Source: Streptomyces coacervatus | GTDB taxonomy: Bacteria; Actinomycetota; Actinomycetes; Streptomycetales; Streptomycetaceae | NCBI RefSeq assembly: GCF_029223485.1 | Contig: NZ_JARHTP010000023.1 | Span: forward strand, 1-64,000 | Length of the DNA: 64,000 nt | Reading direction: 5' to 3' | Part shown: positions 34,877 through 43,769 of the stretch, in pieces | Layout of the letters: every line of letters begins with the position of its first letter | Numbering within the stretch: position 1 is the first letter of the stretch | Notes under the pieces: model-generated | Seen by the model: the letters and a program-made list of their open reading frames with translations, nothing else | Told to the model about the DNA's origin: nothing | Database searches by the model: none | Made by a program: the position numbers and the translations under genes

Positions 34877-34915
34877 CGACGCGCTCCCCGACAGGCGGTG
34901 TCGGGGAGCGCGTCG
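34877..34915. terminator. Strong hairpin terminator of the pectinase gene
   Basis: CGACGCGCTCCCCGAC (34877-34892) and GTCGGGGAGCGCGTCG (34900-34915) form a perfect 16-bp stem with a 7-base loop, 4 bases past the stop of the leftward pectinase gene. It is the strongest terminator candidate in the window. Confidence 0.85.
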
Positions 34916-34918
34916 CTG

Positions 34919-37630
34919 CTACTTGACGGTGGCCTTGCTCTGCACGATGTACGCCGGGCCCGAGGCCGGCTTGATGGTGGTGGAGGTCGTGCTCACCGTG
35001 GCGTTGCGCACGGTCAGGCCCGTCTTCGCGGTGATGTTCACCGAGGTCAGGGTCAGTCCCGTGATCGGCTGTTCCGGTACTCCCACGATCTGCCCGGCCG
35101 TGTTGGCACCGGTCGCCGTGACGTTGGCGATGGTGATGTCGTGGTAGTTCGGCGTGGCGGTGGTGACCGCCTGTGCGGCGTCGCCGTCCGCGGGAATCGA
35201 CGGGTAATACCCCGTGACCTGGATCGGGGTCGTCACGTCGGTCATCTTCAGGTTCTTGTAGGTGACGGCGTGGATCTCCCCGGCGCGGCCCCGCGCGGAC
35301 TTGATCCGGACCCCGGCGGTGGTGCCCTTGAGGGTGTTGTCGTGGATGTAGATGTCGTGGATGCCGCCCGCCGTGTAGCTGCCGATGGACAGGCCGTGGC
35401 CGTGCAGGATCGTGCAGCCGCTCAGTGAGATGTCGTGGGACGGCCCCTCCGAGGAGGAGTTGATGGCGATGTCGTCGTCGCCGGTGTCGATCGTGCTGTT
35501 GGTCACCGCGACGCCGGAGGACGACCACACGTCGATGCCGTCGGTGTTGGGCGCGTCCGCCGGCGCCTGGACGGTGATCCCGTCGATAGCGGACGTGGTC
35601 ACCTTCTTGACGGTGATGTTGACGTTGGGGGCGTTCTTCAGCGTGATCCCGGTGATTTTCACGTTCGAGGCGCTGTTGAGGGACACCAGGCCGGGGCGGG
35701 GGGAGAGCGTCTTGCCCGCGGCCTTCTCCTGGTTGATCAGGGTCCACCACGGGGCGCCCTGGCCGTCGATCGTGCCCGCACCGGTGATCGTGAGGTTGTT
35801 CACCCCGGAACCGCCGAGGAGCGGTGACAGCTTTCCGCCGGACAGCGGGTAGTCCGCCGCGTCCTGGGAGGCGAGCAGGGTCGCTCCGGAGTCGAGTTGG
35901 AGTGTCATGTTCGCGGCCAGGGTCAGGGCGCCCGAGAGGTACTTGCCGGGGGTCAGTTCCACGGTGCCCTTGCCCGCGCAGGCGTTGATCGCCTTCTGCA
36001 GGGCCGCGGTGTCCTTCGTCGCGCCGTCGGCCTTCGCGCCGTAGGCGGTGGGCTTGCAGACCGTGCCGGATGCCGGGCTCGTGGCGGTAGCGGTCGGGTT
36101 CCAGCCGTCCGAGCCGGCCAGGTACTTCTGTGGGGTGTAGTCGGCCGCCTGGGAGTCACTCAGCTGCGGGCGCCCGGAGTTGACCGTCGCGCCCGCTCCG
36201 GTGTTCTTGTACTCACTGAACCGCGCCTTCGTCCAGACGGCACTGGACATGTCGCTCCAGGGCTGGGCCGTGTTGACGAACGACCCGATGGTGGACTCCC
36301 GGTACAGCACCTGTGCGTCCTGACGCCACGGGCGGCCGAGGCTGCTCGTCCCCGCGGCTCCGGCCCCGGTGATGTTCGACTTGTAGAAGAGATAGCCGTA
36401 GGCGCGGGTCGCCGGTGTGCTGGCCGCGGTGAGGTAACCCCCGCTGCCCAGCTGGTGGATGTCGCTCCGGTCGAAGACCGCGATCCCGCCGCCGAAGATG
36501 AAGTCGACGGTGCCTTCCACGTAGGACTTCAGGAAGTACGCCCGCGAGGAGTCGTTGACCAGCAAGGTGTCCTGGTGGCCCAGGAGCCGCACGTTGTCGA
36601 GGACCGCGCGGTCGGCGGACAGGCTCAGGGCCACCGCCTGGCTCGGGCTCGCCGCGTAGTCGTAGTCGTTGGAGATCGTCAGGTTCGACGCCGAGAAGTC
36701 GTGCCCGTCGACGAACGCGGTCGCGCTGCCGAAGGTGCCGTACGTCGTCCCGTCCGACTTCTTGGTGCTCGCCCCGTGGTTCTGCACCAGTACGACCTCG
36801 GAGGCGCCGGCCCCCAGGCCCTTCAGGGTGACGTACGGCTTGTTGCTCGGGACGGTGAAGACGCCCCGGTAGGTGCCCTTCTTGACGGCGATGGTCACCG
36901 GCCTGGTGTTGTTGGCCGGGACCTTGTCGATCGCCGCCTGGATCGTGGTGACGTCGCCCGAACCGTCCGCGGCCACCGTGATCGTCGTGCCCGTGGCCGT
37001 ACTCGCGGCTGCGCTCGCGGTCGGGCTCGGGCTCGCGCCGGCCGAGCCGGTGCCGGCCTGGGTGAGTGTCCAGCGCTTGTTGCTGTTGGTGGTGCAGGTC
37101 TCCTGGACGACGGCGGCACCGGCCGCGGTGCTCGCCTTCGCGTCGCTGACGCACAGACCGCTGTTGACGTTGACGATCTGGAAGGTGTTGTCGCGCGCCG
37201 GCTTCAGCGTCCAGAGCTGGTTGGCCTGGTCGGTCCCGCAGCCCCACTGCTGGAGCCGGAACCCGTCGGTGGTGGAGGCGCCGGGGACGTCGAGGCAGAG
37301 CCCGCTGGCGGCGGACCTGATGGCGAATCTGCCCGATCCGCGGTCGACCAGGGTCCACTGCTGGTTGGCCTGCCCCTGGCCGCAGCCCCACTGCTGGATC
37401 AGCGCGCCGCTCGACCAGCTGCTGCCGACCAGATCCATGCACATCCCGCTCTTGGCGACCGCGAGCGTGTAGGTGCCGGCCTTCGCTTCGGCCGTCTGTC
37501 CGCTGGTTCCCGTGACGACGGTGGCCGCTGCCGCGACACCGCCCACGACGACGAGTGCAGCTCCGCCGGCCGTCGCGATGCGCCACTGGGACCGCTTGCT
37601 CCGGGCCCGTCTGGCACGTCTGAGGTACAT
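34919..37630 (-). CDS. Secreted CBM13 - pectinesterase (CE8) - polygalacturonase (GH28) fusion
   Basis: This 903-residue enzyme has a basic N-terminus and a signal anchor (ATAGGAALVVVGGVAAAATVV). It is followed by a ricin-type CBM13 domain (three QQWGCG/KRWTLT repeats, about 50-205), a CE8 pectin methylesterase (about 220-535: GHQDTLLVND, GTVDFIFGGG, LGRPW) and a GH28 polygalacturonase (about 545-903: NTDGIDVW, DTGDDDIAIN, GHGLSIGSY, RIKSARGRAGE). All key catalytic motifs are present. One protein can thus demethylate and then cut homogalacturonan. RBS AAAGGA supports ATG 37630. Divergent from the sigma-pectate lyase gene and likely its target. Confidence 0.9.
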   Translation of the reverse strand: MYLRRARRARSKRSQWRIATAGGAALVVVGGVAAAATVVTGTSGQTAEAKAGTYTLAVAKSGMCMDLVGSSWSSGALIQQWGCGQGQANQQWTLVDRGSGRFAIRSAASGLCLDVPGASTTDGFRLQQWGCGTDQANQLWTLKPARDNTFQIVNVNSGLCVSDAKASTAAGAAVVQETCTTNSNKRWTLTQAGTGSAGASPSPTASAAASTATGTTITVAADGSGDVTTIQAAIDKVPANNTRPVTIAVKKGTYRGVFTVPSNKPYVTLKGLGAGASEVVLVQNHGASTKKSDGTTYGTFGSATAFVDGHDFSASNLTISNDYDYAASPSQAVALSLSADRAVLDNVRLLGHQDTLLVNDSSRAYFLKSYVEGTVDFIFGGGIAVFDRSDIHQLGSGGYLTAASTPATRAYGYLFYKSNITGAGAAGTSSLGRPWRQDAQVLYRESTIGSFVNTAQPWSDMSSAVWTKARFSEYKNTGAGATVNSGRPQLSDSQAADYTPQKYLAGSDGWNPTATATSPASGTVCKPTAYGAKADGATKDTAALQKAINACAGKGTVELTPGKYLSGALTLAANMTLQLDSGATLLASQDAADYPLSGGKLSPLLGGSGVNNLTITGAGTIDGQGAPWWTLINQEKAAGKTLSPRPGLVSLNSASNVKITGITLKNAPNVNITVKKVTTSAIDGITVQAPADAPNTDGIDVWSSSGVAVTNSTIDTGDDDIAINSSSEGPSHDISLSGCTILHGHGLSIGSYTAGGIHDIYIHDNTLKGTTAGVRIKSARGRAGEIHAVTYKNLKMTDVTTPIQVTGYYPSIPADGDAAQAVTTATPNYHDITIANVTATGANTAGQIVGVPEQPITGLTLTSVNITAKTGLTVRNATVSTTSTTIKPASGPAYIVQSKATVK

Positions 37631-37699
37631 GCCGTTCCTTTCTCCGCTGTCACCACGGAGACGACGCACCCCGGCGGGCCATAACAGGTTCGGCACCAC

Positions 37700-37714
37700 G
37701 AGTTCCGTGAACTC
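37700..37714. promoter_or_regulatory. Perfect palindrome in the pectinase/sigma divergent promoter
   Basis: GAGTTC-CGT-GAACTC lies midway in the 140-bp gap between the pectinase fusion and the sigma-pectate lyase gene. Perfect 6-bp arms with a 3-base spacer fit a dimeric repressor or activator site. On the minus strand an ECF-like GAACCT (37686-37691) and CGTC (37663-37666), 19 bases apart, may form the pectinase promoter, although the spacer is slightly long. Confidence 0.45.
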
Positions 37715-37770
37715 CGTGCGGACGCGCCAACCGGGCCGCGTCTGCCCGGTCTTGGTGCGTTCGCACACCT

Positions 37771-40032
37771 GTGCCATCATGGCCGCCTCCATCTGAGGGA
37801 TCACTCTGTGAGGGCGCATTGCGCGAGGTTCCGGCACGACCCACCACCGACACGGCGACCCGTCCGCCCGGAACCGGCCCGTCCCTGACCGCGCTGGTCA
37901 ACGCGGCCCGATCCGGCGACGCCGACGCGCAGGCCGCCCTGTTCAGCGAGTATCTGCCGCTGATCTACAACATCGTCGGGCGCGGCCTGCACGGGCACGC
38001 GGACGTCGACGACGTCGTGCAGGAGACCATGCTGCGCGCCATGCGGGCACTGCCCGAACTGCGCGCACCCGAGCGGTTCCGGTCCTGGATCGTGGCCATC
38101 GCGATCCGGCAGATGCACGATCACAGGCGCCGGAACAAGGCCGCGCTGGCCCGCCACACGCACGTGGCCGACGCGGCCGAAGTCCCCGACCCCGTCGGCG
38201 ACTTCGCCGAACTCGCCGTCGACCGCCAGACCTTGTCCCGGGCCGGCAGCGATCTGCTGGAGGCCAGCCAGTGGCTCAGCGACGAGCAGCGCCGGACGCT
38301 GGCGCTGTGGTGGCAGGAGACCGCCGGGCAGCTGACCCGTGCCGAGGTCGCCGAAGCGCTCCATCTGAGCGTCCCGCACACCGCGGTACGCATCCAGCGG
38401 ATGAAGGCCAAACTCGAAGTGGCGGTCGGAGTGCTCGCCGCCTGGCGGGCGCGGCCGCGGTGCGCCGAACTCGACTCACTCGCGGGCGGCCGCCGAGGCG
38501 TGCCCGAAGGGCGGCTGCTGACCAGGCTGGAGCGCCATGTGGCCCAGTGCCCGCAGTGCGGGGCGGCGGTCGCCTGCCGGTCGATCGACGACCTGCCGAT
38601 CCGGATCGGCGCCCTCGCCGTCCCGGCCGCGCTGGTGGCGGCGATCCCGAGGCTCGTGGGGCAGCACGCCGTGACGCCCGGGCTGGTGTCCTCGCTCCTG
38701 AACACCCTGCACCACGGTCTGGCCCGCGTCTCGGCGAAGTCGGCGACCGTGGCCGTCGGCACCACCGCGACACTCGCCGTCGTCATCGGTGTGACGGTCC
38801 ATCAACTACCGCCGCACGCCCATGGAACCGACCCGGCACAGGGCCCGGAGCCGACCGCAGGAGCCCCGCACCAGCCGGGCCGCGCCTTGTCCGGCACGAC
38901 ACCGTCCGCCACCCCGACGACCGCGTCCCGGTCCTACGCCGGCGTCACCACCGCCGACTACTACGTCGCCCCCACCGGGGACGACACGAACCCCGGCACC
39001 CTTGCCCGGCCCTTCGCCACGATGACCCGGGCCGTCGCCAAGGCCCGCCCGGGCCAGACGGTCGCCGTCCGCGGCGGTACCTACCACCCCGCCAGGACGA
39101 TCACCCTCACGTCCTCCGGCACGGCCGGGCACCGGATCACGGTGAGCAACTACCGTGACGAGAAGCCCGTGTTCGACGGGTCGGGCATCCCGGCCACCGC
39201 CGGCACTTTCATCGCCCAGAGCGGCGGACACGTCACCGTGCAGGGCATCGAGATCGTCAACTCCCCAGGGAACGCGTACGTCTGCACGTCCTGCCACGAC
39301 GACGTCCTCGCCCGGCTCGGCGTGCACGGCAACGCGCGGACGGGACTCGTGCTCCACGGCGCCGGGACCCACGACAACCTGATCCTCGACAGCGACTTCT
39401 ACGACAACCACGAGACCGGGTCCACCGGCGGATACGTCGACGGCCTGGTCCTCAACGACGGCTCCGGCAGCGGAAACCGGGTCCGGGGATGCCGGATCTA
39501 CGACAACTCGGGCGACGGCATGGACCTCAGCGGGTTCGGCGACGCCGTGACCGTCGAGCACAGCTGGGCCTTCGGCAACGGCGTCAACCGATGGGGCATC
39601 GCCACCTTCTCCGGCGGGGGCAGCGGGTTCAAACTCGGCGGCGACGCGGGGCTCCAGGTCGCACACGTCGCCTCGAACAGTGCTGCCTGGGACAACGCGG
39701 GCTTCGGATTCACCGAGACCGGCGGCTCGGGAACACCCCGGCTGACCAACGACACCGCCTACCACAACGGCGCGGCGGGCTTCGCCTTCGTCTCCTCCGC
39801 CGCGATCCTCCGGCGCAACCTCGCCCTGGCGAACCACCCCGACGACTGGCTGGGCGGCCAGGCCCGGCACACCGGCAACTCCTGGGACCAGCCCGGCTGG
39901 ACGGCGGCGGCACTGCACACCGCCGACGCCGACTCGGCGACCGCCCCACGCCGTCGCGACGGGCAACTGCCCACCATGTCCTTCCTCGGCAACAGCAAGG
40001 ACCCCTCCGTCGGTGCGGTGTTGACATCCTGA
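37771..40032 (+). CDS. ECF sigma factor - zinc-finger-like - TM - PL9 pectate lyase fusion
   Basis: A single 753-codon frame. Residues 41-120 are sigma-70 region 2 (ALFSEYLPLIYNIVGRGLHG, DVDDVVQETMLRAMRAL) and 160-215 region 4 (EVAEALHLSVPHTAVRIQRM). A HVAQCPQCGAAVACR motif at 256-270 resembles an anti-sigma-type zinc finger. A transmembrane helix lies at about 323-343 (VAVGTTATLAVVIGVTVHQL), then a Pro/Thr linker, and a right-handed beta-helix from about 394 (YYVAPTGDDTNPGT) like PL9 pectate lyases, with GSGFKLGG (Lys621) as the likely catalytic motif. Topology would place the sigma part inside and the lyase outside. The start is uncertain: GTG 37771 or TTG 37819. It is divergent from the pectinase fusion. 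Confidence 0.85.
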   Translation: MPSWPPPSEGSLCEGALREVPARPTTDTATRPPGTGPSLTALVNAARSGDADAQAALFSEYLPLIYNIVGRGLHGHADVDDVVQETMLRAMRALPELRAPERFRSWIVAIAIRQMHDHRRRNKAALARHTHVADAAEVPDPVGDFAELAVDRQTLSRAGSDLLEASQWLSDEQRRTLALWWQETAGQLTRAEVAEALHLSVPHTAVRIQRMKAKLEVAVGVLAAWRARPRCAELDSLAGGRRGVPEGRLLTRLERHVAQCPQCGAAVACRSIDDLPIRIGALAVPAALVAAIPRLVGQHAVTPGLVSSLLNTLHHGLARVSAKSATVAVGTTATLAVVIGVTVHQLPPHAHGTDPAQGPEPTAGAPHQPGRALSGTTPSATPTTASRSYAGVTTADYYVAPTGDDTNPGTLARPFATMTRAVAKARPGQTVAVRGGTYHPARTITLTSSGTAGHRITVSNYRDEKPVFDGSGIPATAGTFIAQSGGHVTVQGIEIVNSPGNAYVCTSCHDDVLARLGVHGNARTGLVLHGAGTHDNLILDSDFYDNHETGSTGGYVDGLVLNDGSGSGNRVRGCRIYDNSGDGMDLSGFGDAVTVEHSWAFGNGVNRWGIATFSGGGSGFKLGGDAGLQVAHVASNSAAWDNAGFGFTETGGSGTPRLTNDTAYHNGAAGFAFVSSAAILRRNLALANHPDDWLGGQARHTGNSWDQPGWTAAALHTADADSATAPRRRDGQLPTMSFLGNSKDPSVGAVLTS

Positions 40033-40123
40033 TCAGTGGTTTGGCTCTGCCTGGGATTCCGCGGTAACAGGATTCGCCACCGGCGGCCCGTGATGATCAG
40101 GGTCGGGATTTCCCGCGGTCCGA

Positions 40124-41650
40124 ATGGCGCTTCACCGGCGGCTGTCTTCCCGTCGTCTGCCCAATGCGCCGCTCCGGGCGCGGCTACTCAAGGTATTCGC
40201 GCGTGACGCGTGGAGTGTCCGGTGCACAATAAAAGGGAGTGCCGTGCAGTCGGCCCATGAGCTCACTGACGGCGGCTCCTGCCGTGCAGAGAGAAGGAAC
40301 GATGAGCGAGCATGGTGTCGCCTCGGCCACGCGGTGGGCACGCTGCTGACCGGCGTCCTTCCGGCCTCGGCCCGGAGCTGCCTTGCCGAGGCGAGCCACT
40401 GGCGCGGCCTCCTTCACATACGGCATCGGGACGTTCACAGCGTGGCGCTGGAGCTGGAGGCGCATCCGCTGCTGGACCTGACGGGGGGAACCCAGTGGTT
40501 TCTGACGGCCACGGTGCCGGAGCCGGCGGCGCAGTTGCGACGGCGGGCGCTGGAGCAGTTCCCCGTTCCGATGGCGCTCTTCGATCAGGACGGGCTCGCT
40601 GTGTCCGTGAACTCGGCCAGGGAAACGGCGATGGGCAGGCCTGCGTCGGTCCTGGTGGGCCGACGGGTGGGGGAGTCGGGCCGCGGGCTGCGACGGCTGC
40701 CGGGCTTCGAGGGGCTCGACGACGCGGTCGTGCGGGTCCTGAACACGGGTGAGCCGATGCCGTACGAGGCATGGCTGCGCGCGCCCGGCGAGCCCCGGGA
40801 GCACGCGTGGCTCGTGTCCCTCAGCCCGCTCAGGGACGACGCGGGCGAAGTGCGGGATCTCTGCCTGGCGGCGATGGACAGCACGGAGCAGTTCCTGGCC
40901 CGCCGACGGCTGAGCGTGCTCAACGAGTCCAGCGTCCGGATCGGCTCCACCTTGGATGTGGCGCGCACCGCCGAGGAGCTGGCGGAGGTGTGCACGGATC
41001 ATTTCGCCGACTTCGTCATCGTGGACCTGCTGAACTCGGCGCTGGCCGGTGAGGAAGAAGTCCCCCTGCCCGGCGCCGGACCCCTGGTCTTCCGCCGCAC
41101 CGCTCAGCGGTCCGTGCTGGAAGGATGCGTCGGCCGGACGCCGGTGCGCGAGGCGCTCAAGCGGCTCCAGTACGAGCGCCTCATCACGACCTACCCCCGG
41201 CGCGGCACCTTCGCCACCGAGGTCAACATCACGGACCTCGCCCACATCTCCGAGGTGCGCCAGGAGCTGGAACCCCTGGCCGCCGCCCAGGCGGCCCGCC
41301 GCGCCACCGCCGCGAACCGCGCGACGCTCACGGCCGTCCTGCGGGAGCTGGAGAGCGTCGAGCCTCGGCACTACGCCGCTGCCGAGCTCATGCTCCTCGA
41401 CCTTCACGTCCACCGCAGCATCTACGCCGCCACGCACAACCCGTACCTCGAGGACACCCTCGTTCACTACGGCAACCTGGCCACCCGCATCTGGTGCCTG
41501 TTCGTCGACCGGCTGCCCGACATGGCCGGCCACGTCGGAGAACACGGCCCGCTGATCGAGGCGATCGTCGCCGGTGACCCCGACAAGGCGGCGCAACTCG
41601 CCCGCGGTCATGTCGACGGCTTCGAACGGGCCATTCGCGACGCCATCTGA
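40124..41650 (+). CDS. Chimeric ORF: PAS/GAF part of a SpoIIE-type phosphatase joined to a GntR FCD domain
   Basis: The N-terminal two thirds match SpoIIE-type PP2C phosphatase sensors: a PAS domain (QFPVPMALFDQDGLAVSVNS) and the start of a GAF domain (RIGSTLDVARTAEELAEVCT, FADFVIVDLL). At about 41121-41130 the text jumps into the middle of a GntR winged helix (VGRTPVREALKRLQYERLIT), followed by a full FCD domain (NITDLAHISEVRQELEPLAA, ending FERAIRDAI). The PP2C domain and the first half of the HTH are missing. A good RBS and ATG at 40302 (MSEHGVASATRWAR) lead to a stop in another frame. It looks like a deletion fusion of two genes, probably non-functional. Confidence 0.7.
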   Translation: MALHRRLSSRRLPNAPLRARLLKVFARDAWSVRCTIKGSAVQSAHELTDGGSCRAERRNDERAWCRLGHAVGTLLTGVLPASARSCLAEASHWRGLLHIRHRDVHSVALELEAHPLLDLTGGTQWFLTATVPEPAAQLRRRALEQFPVPMALFDQDGLAVSVNSARETAMGRPASVLVGRRVGESGRGLRRLPGFEGLDDAVVRVLNTGEPMPYEAWLRAPGEPREHAWLVSLSPLRDDAGEVRDLCLAAMDSTEQFLARRRLSVLNESSVRIGSTLDVARTAEELAEVCTDHFADFVIVDLLNSALAGEEEVPLPGAGPLVFRRTAQRSVLEGCVGRTPVREALKRLQYERLITTYPRRGTFATEVNITDLAHISEVRQELEPLAAAQAARRATAANRATLTAVLRELESVEPRHYAAAELMLLDLHVHRSIYAATHNPYLEDTLVHYGNLATRIWCLFVDRLPDMAGHVGEHGPLIEAIVAGDPDKAAQLARGHVDGFERAIRDAI

Positions 41651-41763
41651 CCTCTGGGAAGCGTGACGATGTATTGGCCGTACAGCCGTGCTGCGTCCGT
41701 GCCACCCCCGGTAGACAGCTGCACGTGCGATCACGCAGTGGCTCCGGTTGCATACTGGACCAC

Positions 41764-42663
41764 ATGGCACGCGAGCAGCGGAGCGTCGGTGGCAGTGGGC
41801 TGGGGATCTTCCTGAGGACCCGTCGAGCGCAGGTGACGCCCGAGGACGTCGGCCTGGCGGCGGGCGCCGGGCTGCGGCGTACGTCGGGGCTGCGCAGGGA
41901 GGAGCTGGCCACGCTGGCCGGGGTCAGCGTGGACTACTACGCGCGTCTGGAACGCGGCCAGGAGACCAACCCCAGCCCGGCGGTCGTCGACGCTCTTGCC
42001 CGTGCCCTACGGTTGGACTCGCACGCGCACGAACATCTGCGCGCCCTCGCCGAGCGTGCCGACCGGAGGCTCCCGCCCGCGCCTGCGACCGCTGTTCCCG
42101 ACCGGACCCTGCGGCCCGACATCGAGCTGATGCTGGAGAGCCTGCGCCCCAACCCCGCGTACGTGATCAGCCGCACCATGGACATCCTCGTCGGCAACCC
42201 CGGCTCGGTCCGCCTGTTCGCGGGGACGGAGGACTGGCCTGCCGAGAGGCGCAACGCCCTGCGCTACCTCTTCCTGGACCCCCATGCGCCGAAGCTGTTC
42301 GCCGACTGGGACGAGCAGGTCCGCACCTGCGTCGGCCGCATCCGTGCCCTGGCCGGCACCGAACCGGACGCCCCGGGCCTGGCCCAGCTCATCGACGAAC
42401 TCACCCTGGAAAGCCCGGAGTTCGTGCACCGCTGGACGGACTACGACGTACAGCCCCACCCGCGCGGCGACAAGACCTTCCACCACCCGGAGGTCGGCGA
42501 CCTCACCCTCGGCTACCAGTCCATGCAACTCGACGGCACGCCCGGCCACCGCCTCGTCGTGTTCTTCGCCGAACCCGGCACCCCCGACCACGAGAAAATG
42601 CTTCTCCTCGACAGGGCAGCCACCGAGCCTGCCGCGGAACCCGTCGAGGAGAAGCAGGGCTGA
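41764..42663 (+). CDS. XRE-family regulator with MmyB-like ligand domain (copy 1)
   Basis: This 299-residue regulator has an N-terminal HTH_31/XRE domain (LGIFLRTRRAQVTPEDVGLA, GLRREELATLAGVSVDYYARLERG) and a MmyB-like PAS-related ligand domain from about residue 105 (LMLESLRPNPAYVISRTMDI, FHHPEVGDLTLGYQSMQLDG). MmyB-type regulators bind fatty-acid-like ligands in described members and usually govern a divergent or adjacent oxidoreductase. It is convergent with the Zn-alcohol dehydrogenase gene and paralogous to the regulator at 46398. ATG 41764 precedes the conserved start AREQRS. Confidence 0.88.
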   Translation: MAREQRSVGGSGLGIFLRTRRAQVTPEDVGLAAGAGLRRTSGLRREELATLAGVSVDYYARLERGQETNPSPAVVDALARALRLDSHAHEHLRALAERADRRLPPAPATAVPDRTLRPDIELMLESLRPNPAYVISRTMDILVGNPGSVRLFAGTEDWPAERRNALRYLFLDPHAPKLFADWDEQVRTCVGRIRALAGTEPDAPGLAQLIDELTLESPEFVHRWTDYDVQPHPRGDKTFHHPEVGDLTLGYQSMQLDGTPGHRLVVFFAEPGTPDHEKMLLLDRAATEPAAEPVEEKQG

Positions 42664-42673
42664 TGCCCGCCGG

Positions 42674-43708
42674 TCAGGGCTTGACGAGAACCTTCAGCGC
42701 CTTGCGGTCCGCCATGGCGCGATAGGCGTCCGGGGTGTCATCCAGGCCGACGGTGCGGTCGAAGACCCGGCCCGGCTCGATCCTCCCCTCCAGGATGTCG
42801 GGCAGCAGCTCCTCCATGTAGGCGCGGGCTGGGGCCACTCCGCCGGTGATCGTGACGTTCTTCGCGAAGTCCATGAAGCCGAAGGGGATCTCGCCGTACT
42901 GCGGTACGCCGACCCGGCTGATCGCGCCGCCCGGGCGAACCACACCGAGGCCCATCTCGAGGGCCGACAGGGCGCCGACGCATTCGAGCACGGCGTGGGT
43001 GCCCATGCCGCCGGTCAGTTCCCGCACGCGGGCGATGCCTTCCTCGCCGCGCTCGGCAACGACCTCGGTGGCCCCGAACTCGACGCCCAGGTCGGTGCGG
43101 TCCTTGTGCCGGCCCATCAGGATGATCCGCTCGGCACCGAGCCGCTTGGCGGCCAGGACCGCTGACAGGCCGACCGCGCCGTCGCCGATCACGGTGACGG
43201 TGGTGCGCTCGTTGACACCGGCCTTGACCGCGCTGTGGTGGCCGGTGCACAGCACGTCGGAAAGGGACAGGAGCGACGGCAGGAGGGCGGAGTCCTCGGC
43301 CACCGGCACCTTGACCAGGGTGCCCTGGGCCTGCGGGACGCGGACCGCCTCGCCCTGGCCGCCGTCGACCCCGTTCGGGCCCCACTGGCCGCCGTGCGGA
43401 CAGACCACGTGCAGGCCTTCCTTGCAGAAGACGCAGGTGTTGTCCGCCCACAGGAAGGGCGCGACCACCAGGTCACCGGCCTTCACCCCGGACACCTGGG
43501 AGCCGGTCTCCTCGACGATGCCGAGGAACTCATGCCCCATCCGCCGGCCCTGCTCGGTGGCCGGCATGGAGGCGTACGGCCACAGGTCGCTGCCGCAGAC
43601 ACAGGCGAGTACCACCCGGACGATCGCGTCGGTGGGGTTCTGGATCTTCGGGTCGGGGACGTCCTCCACACGGACGTCGCCGGCGCCGTACATCACTGTT
43701 GCGCGCAT
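42674..43708 (-). CDS. Zinc-dependent alcohol dehydrogenase family protein
   Basis: This 344-residue MDR enzyme has catalytic zinc ligands in ACVCGSDLWPY and GHEFLGIVEE and a structural-zinc-like lobe (NTCVFCKEGLHVVC, three Cys in the expected region). The cofactor motif is VTVIGDGAVGLSAVLAAKRL. It oxidises alcohols or reduces aldehydes with NAD(P). It heads a leftward series with an aldo/keto reductase, a CMD protein and a second aldo/keto reductase, all leftward, suggesting a detoxification or catabolic set. Confidence 0.88.
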   Translation of the reverse strand: MRATVMYGAGDVRVEDVPDPKIQNPTDAIVRVVLACVCGSDLWPYASMPATEQGRRMGHEFLGIVEETGSQVSGVKAGDLVVAPFLWADNTCVFCKEGLHVVCPHGGQWGPNGVDGGQGEAVRVPQAQGTLVKVPVAEDSALLPSLLSLSDVLCTGHHSAVKAGVNERTTVTVIGDGAVGLSAVLAAKRLGAERIILMGRHKDRTDLGVEFGATEVVAERGEEGIARVRELTGGMGTHAVLECVGALSALEMGLGVVRPGGAISRVGVPQYGEIPFGFMDFAKNVTITGGVAPARAYMEELLPDILEGRIEPGRVFDRTVGLDDTPDAYRAMADRKALKVLVKP

Positions 43709-43769
43709 GAGATTTCCGATCTTGCTTGAATCGCTTGATTTGAAGGGGAGTTGGTGGAGTGTCGGCCGA

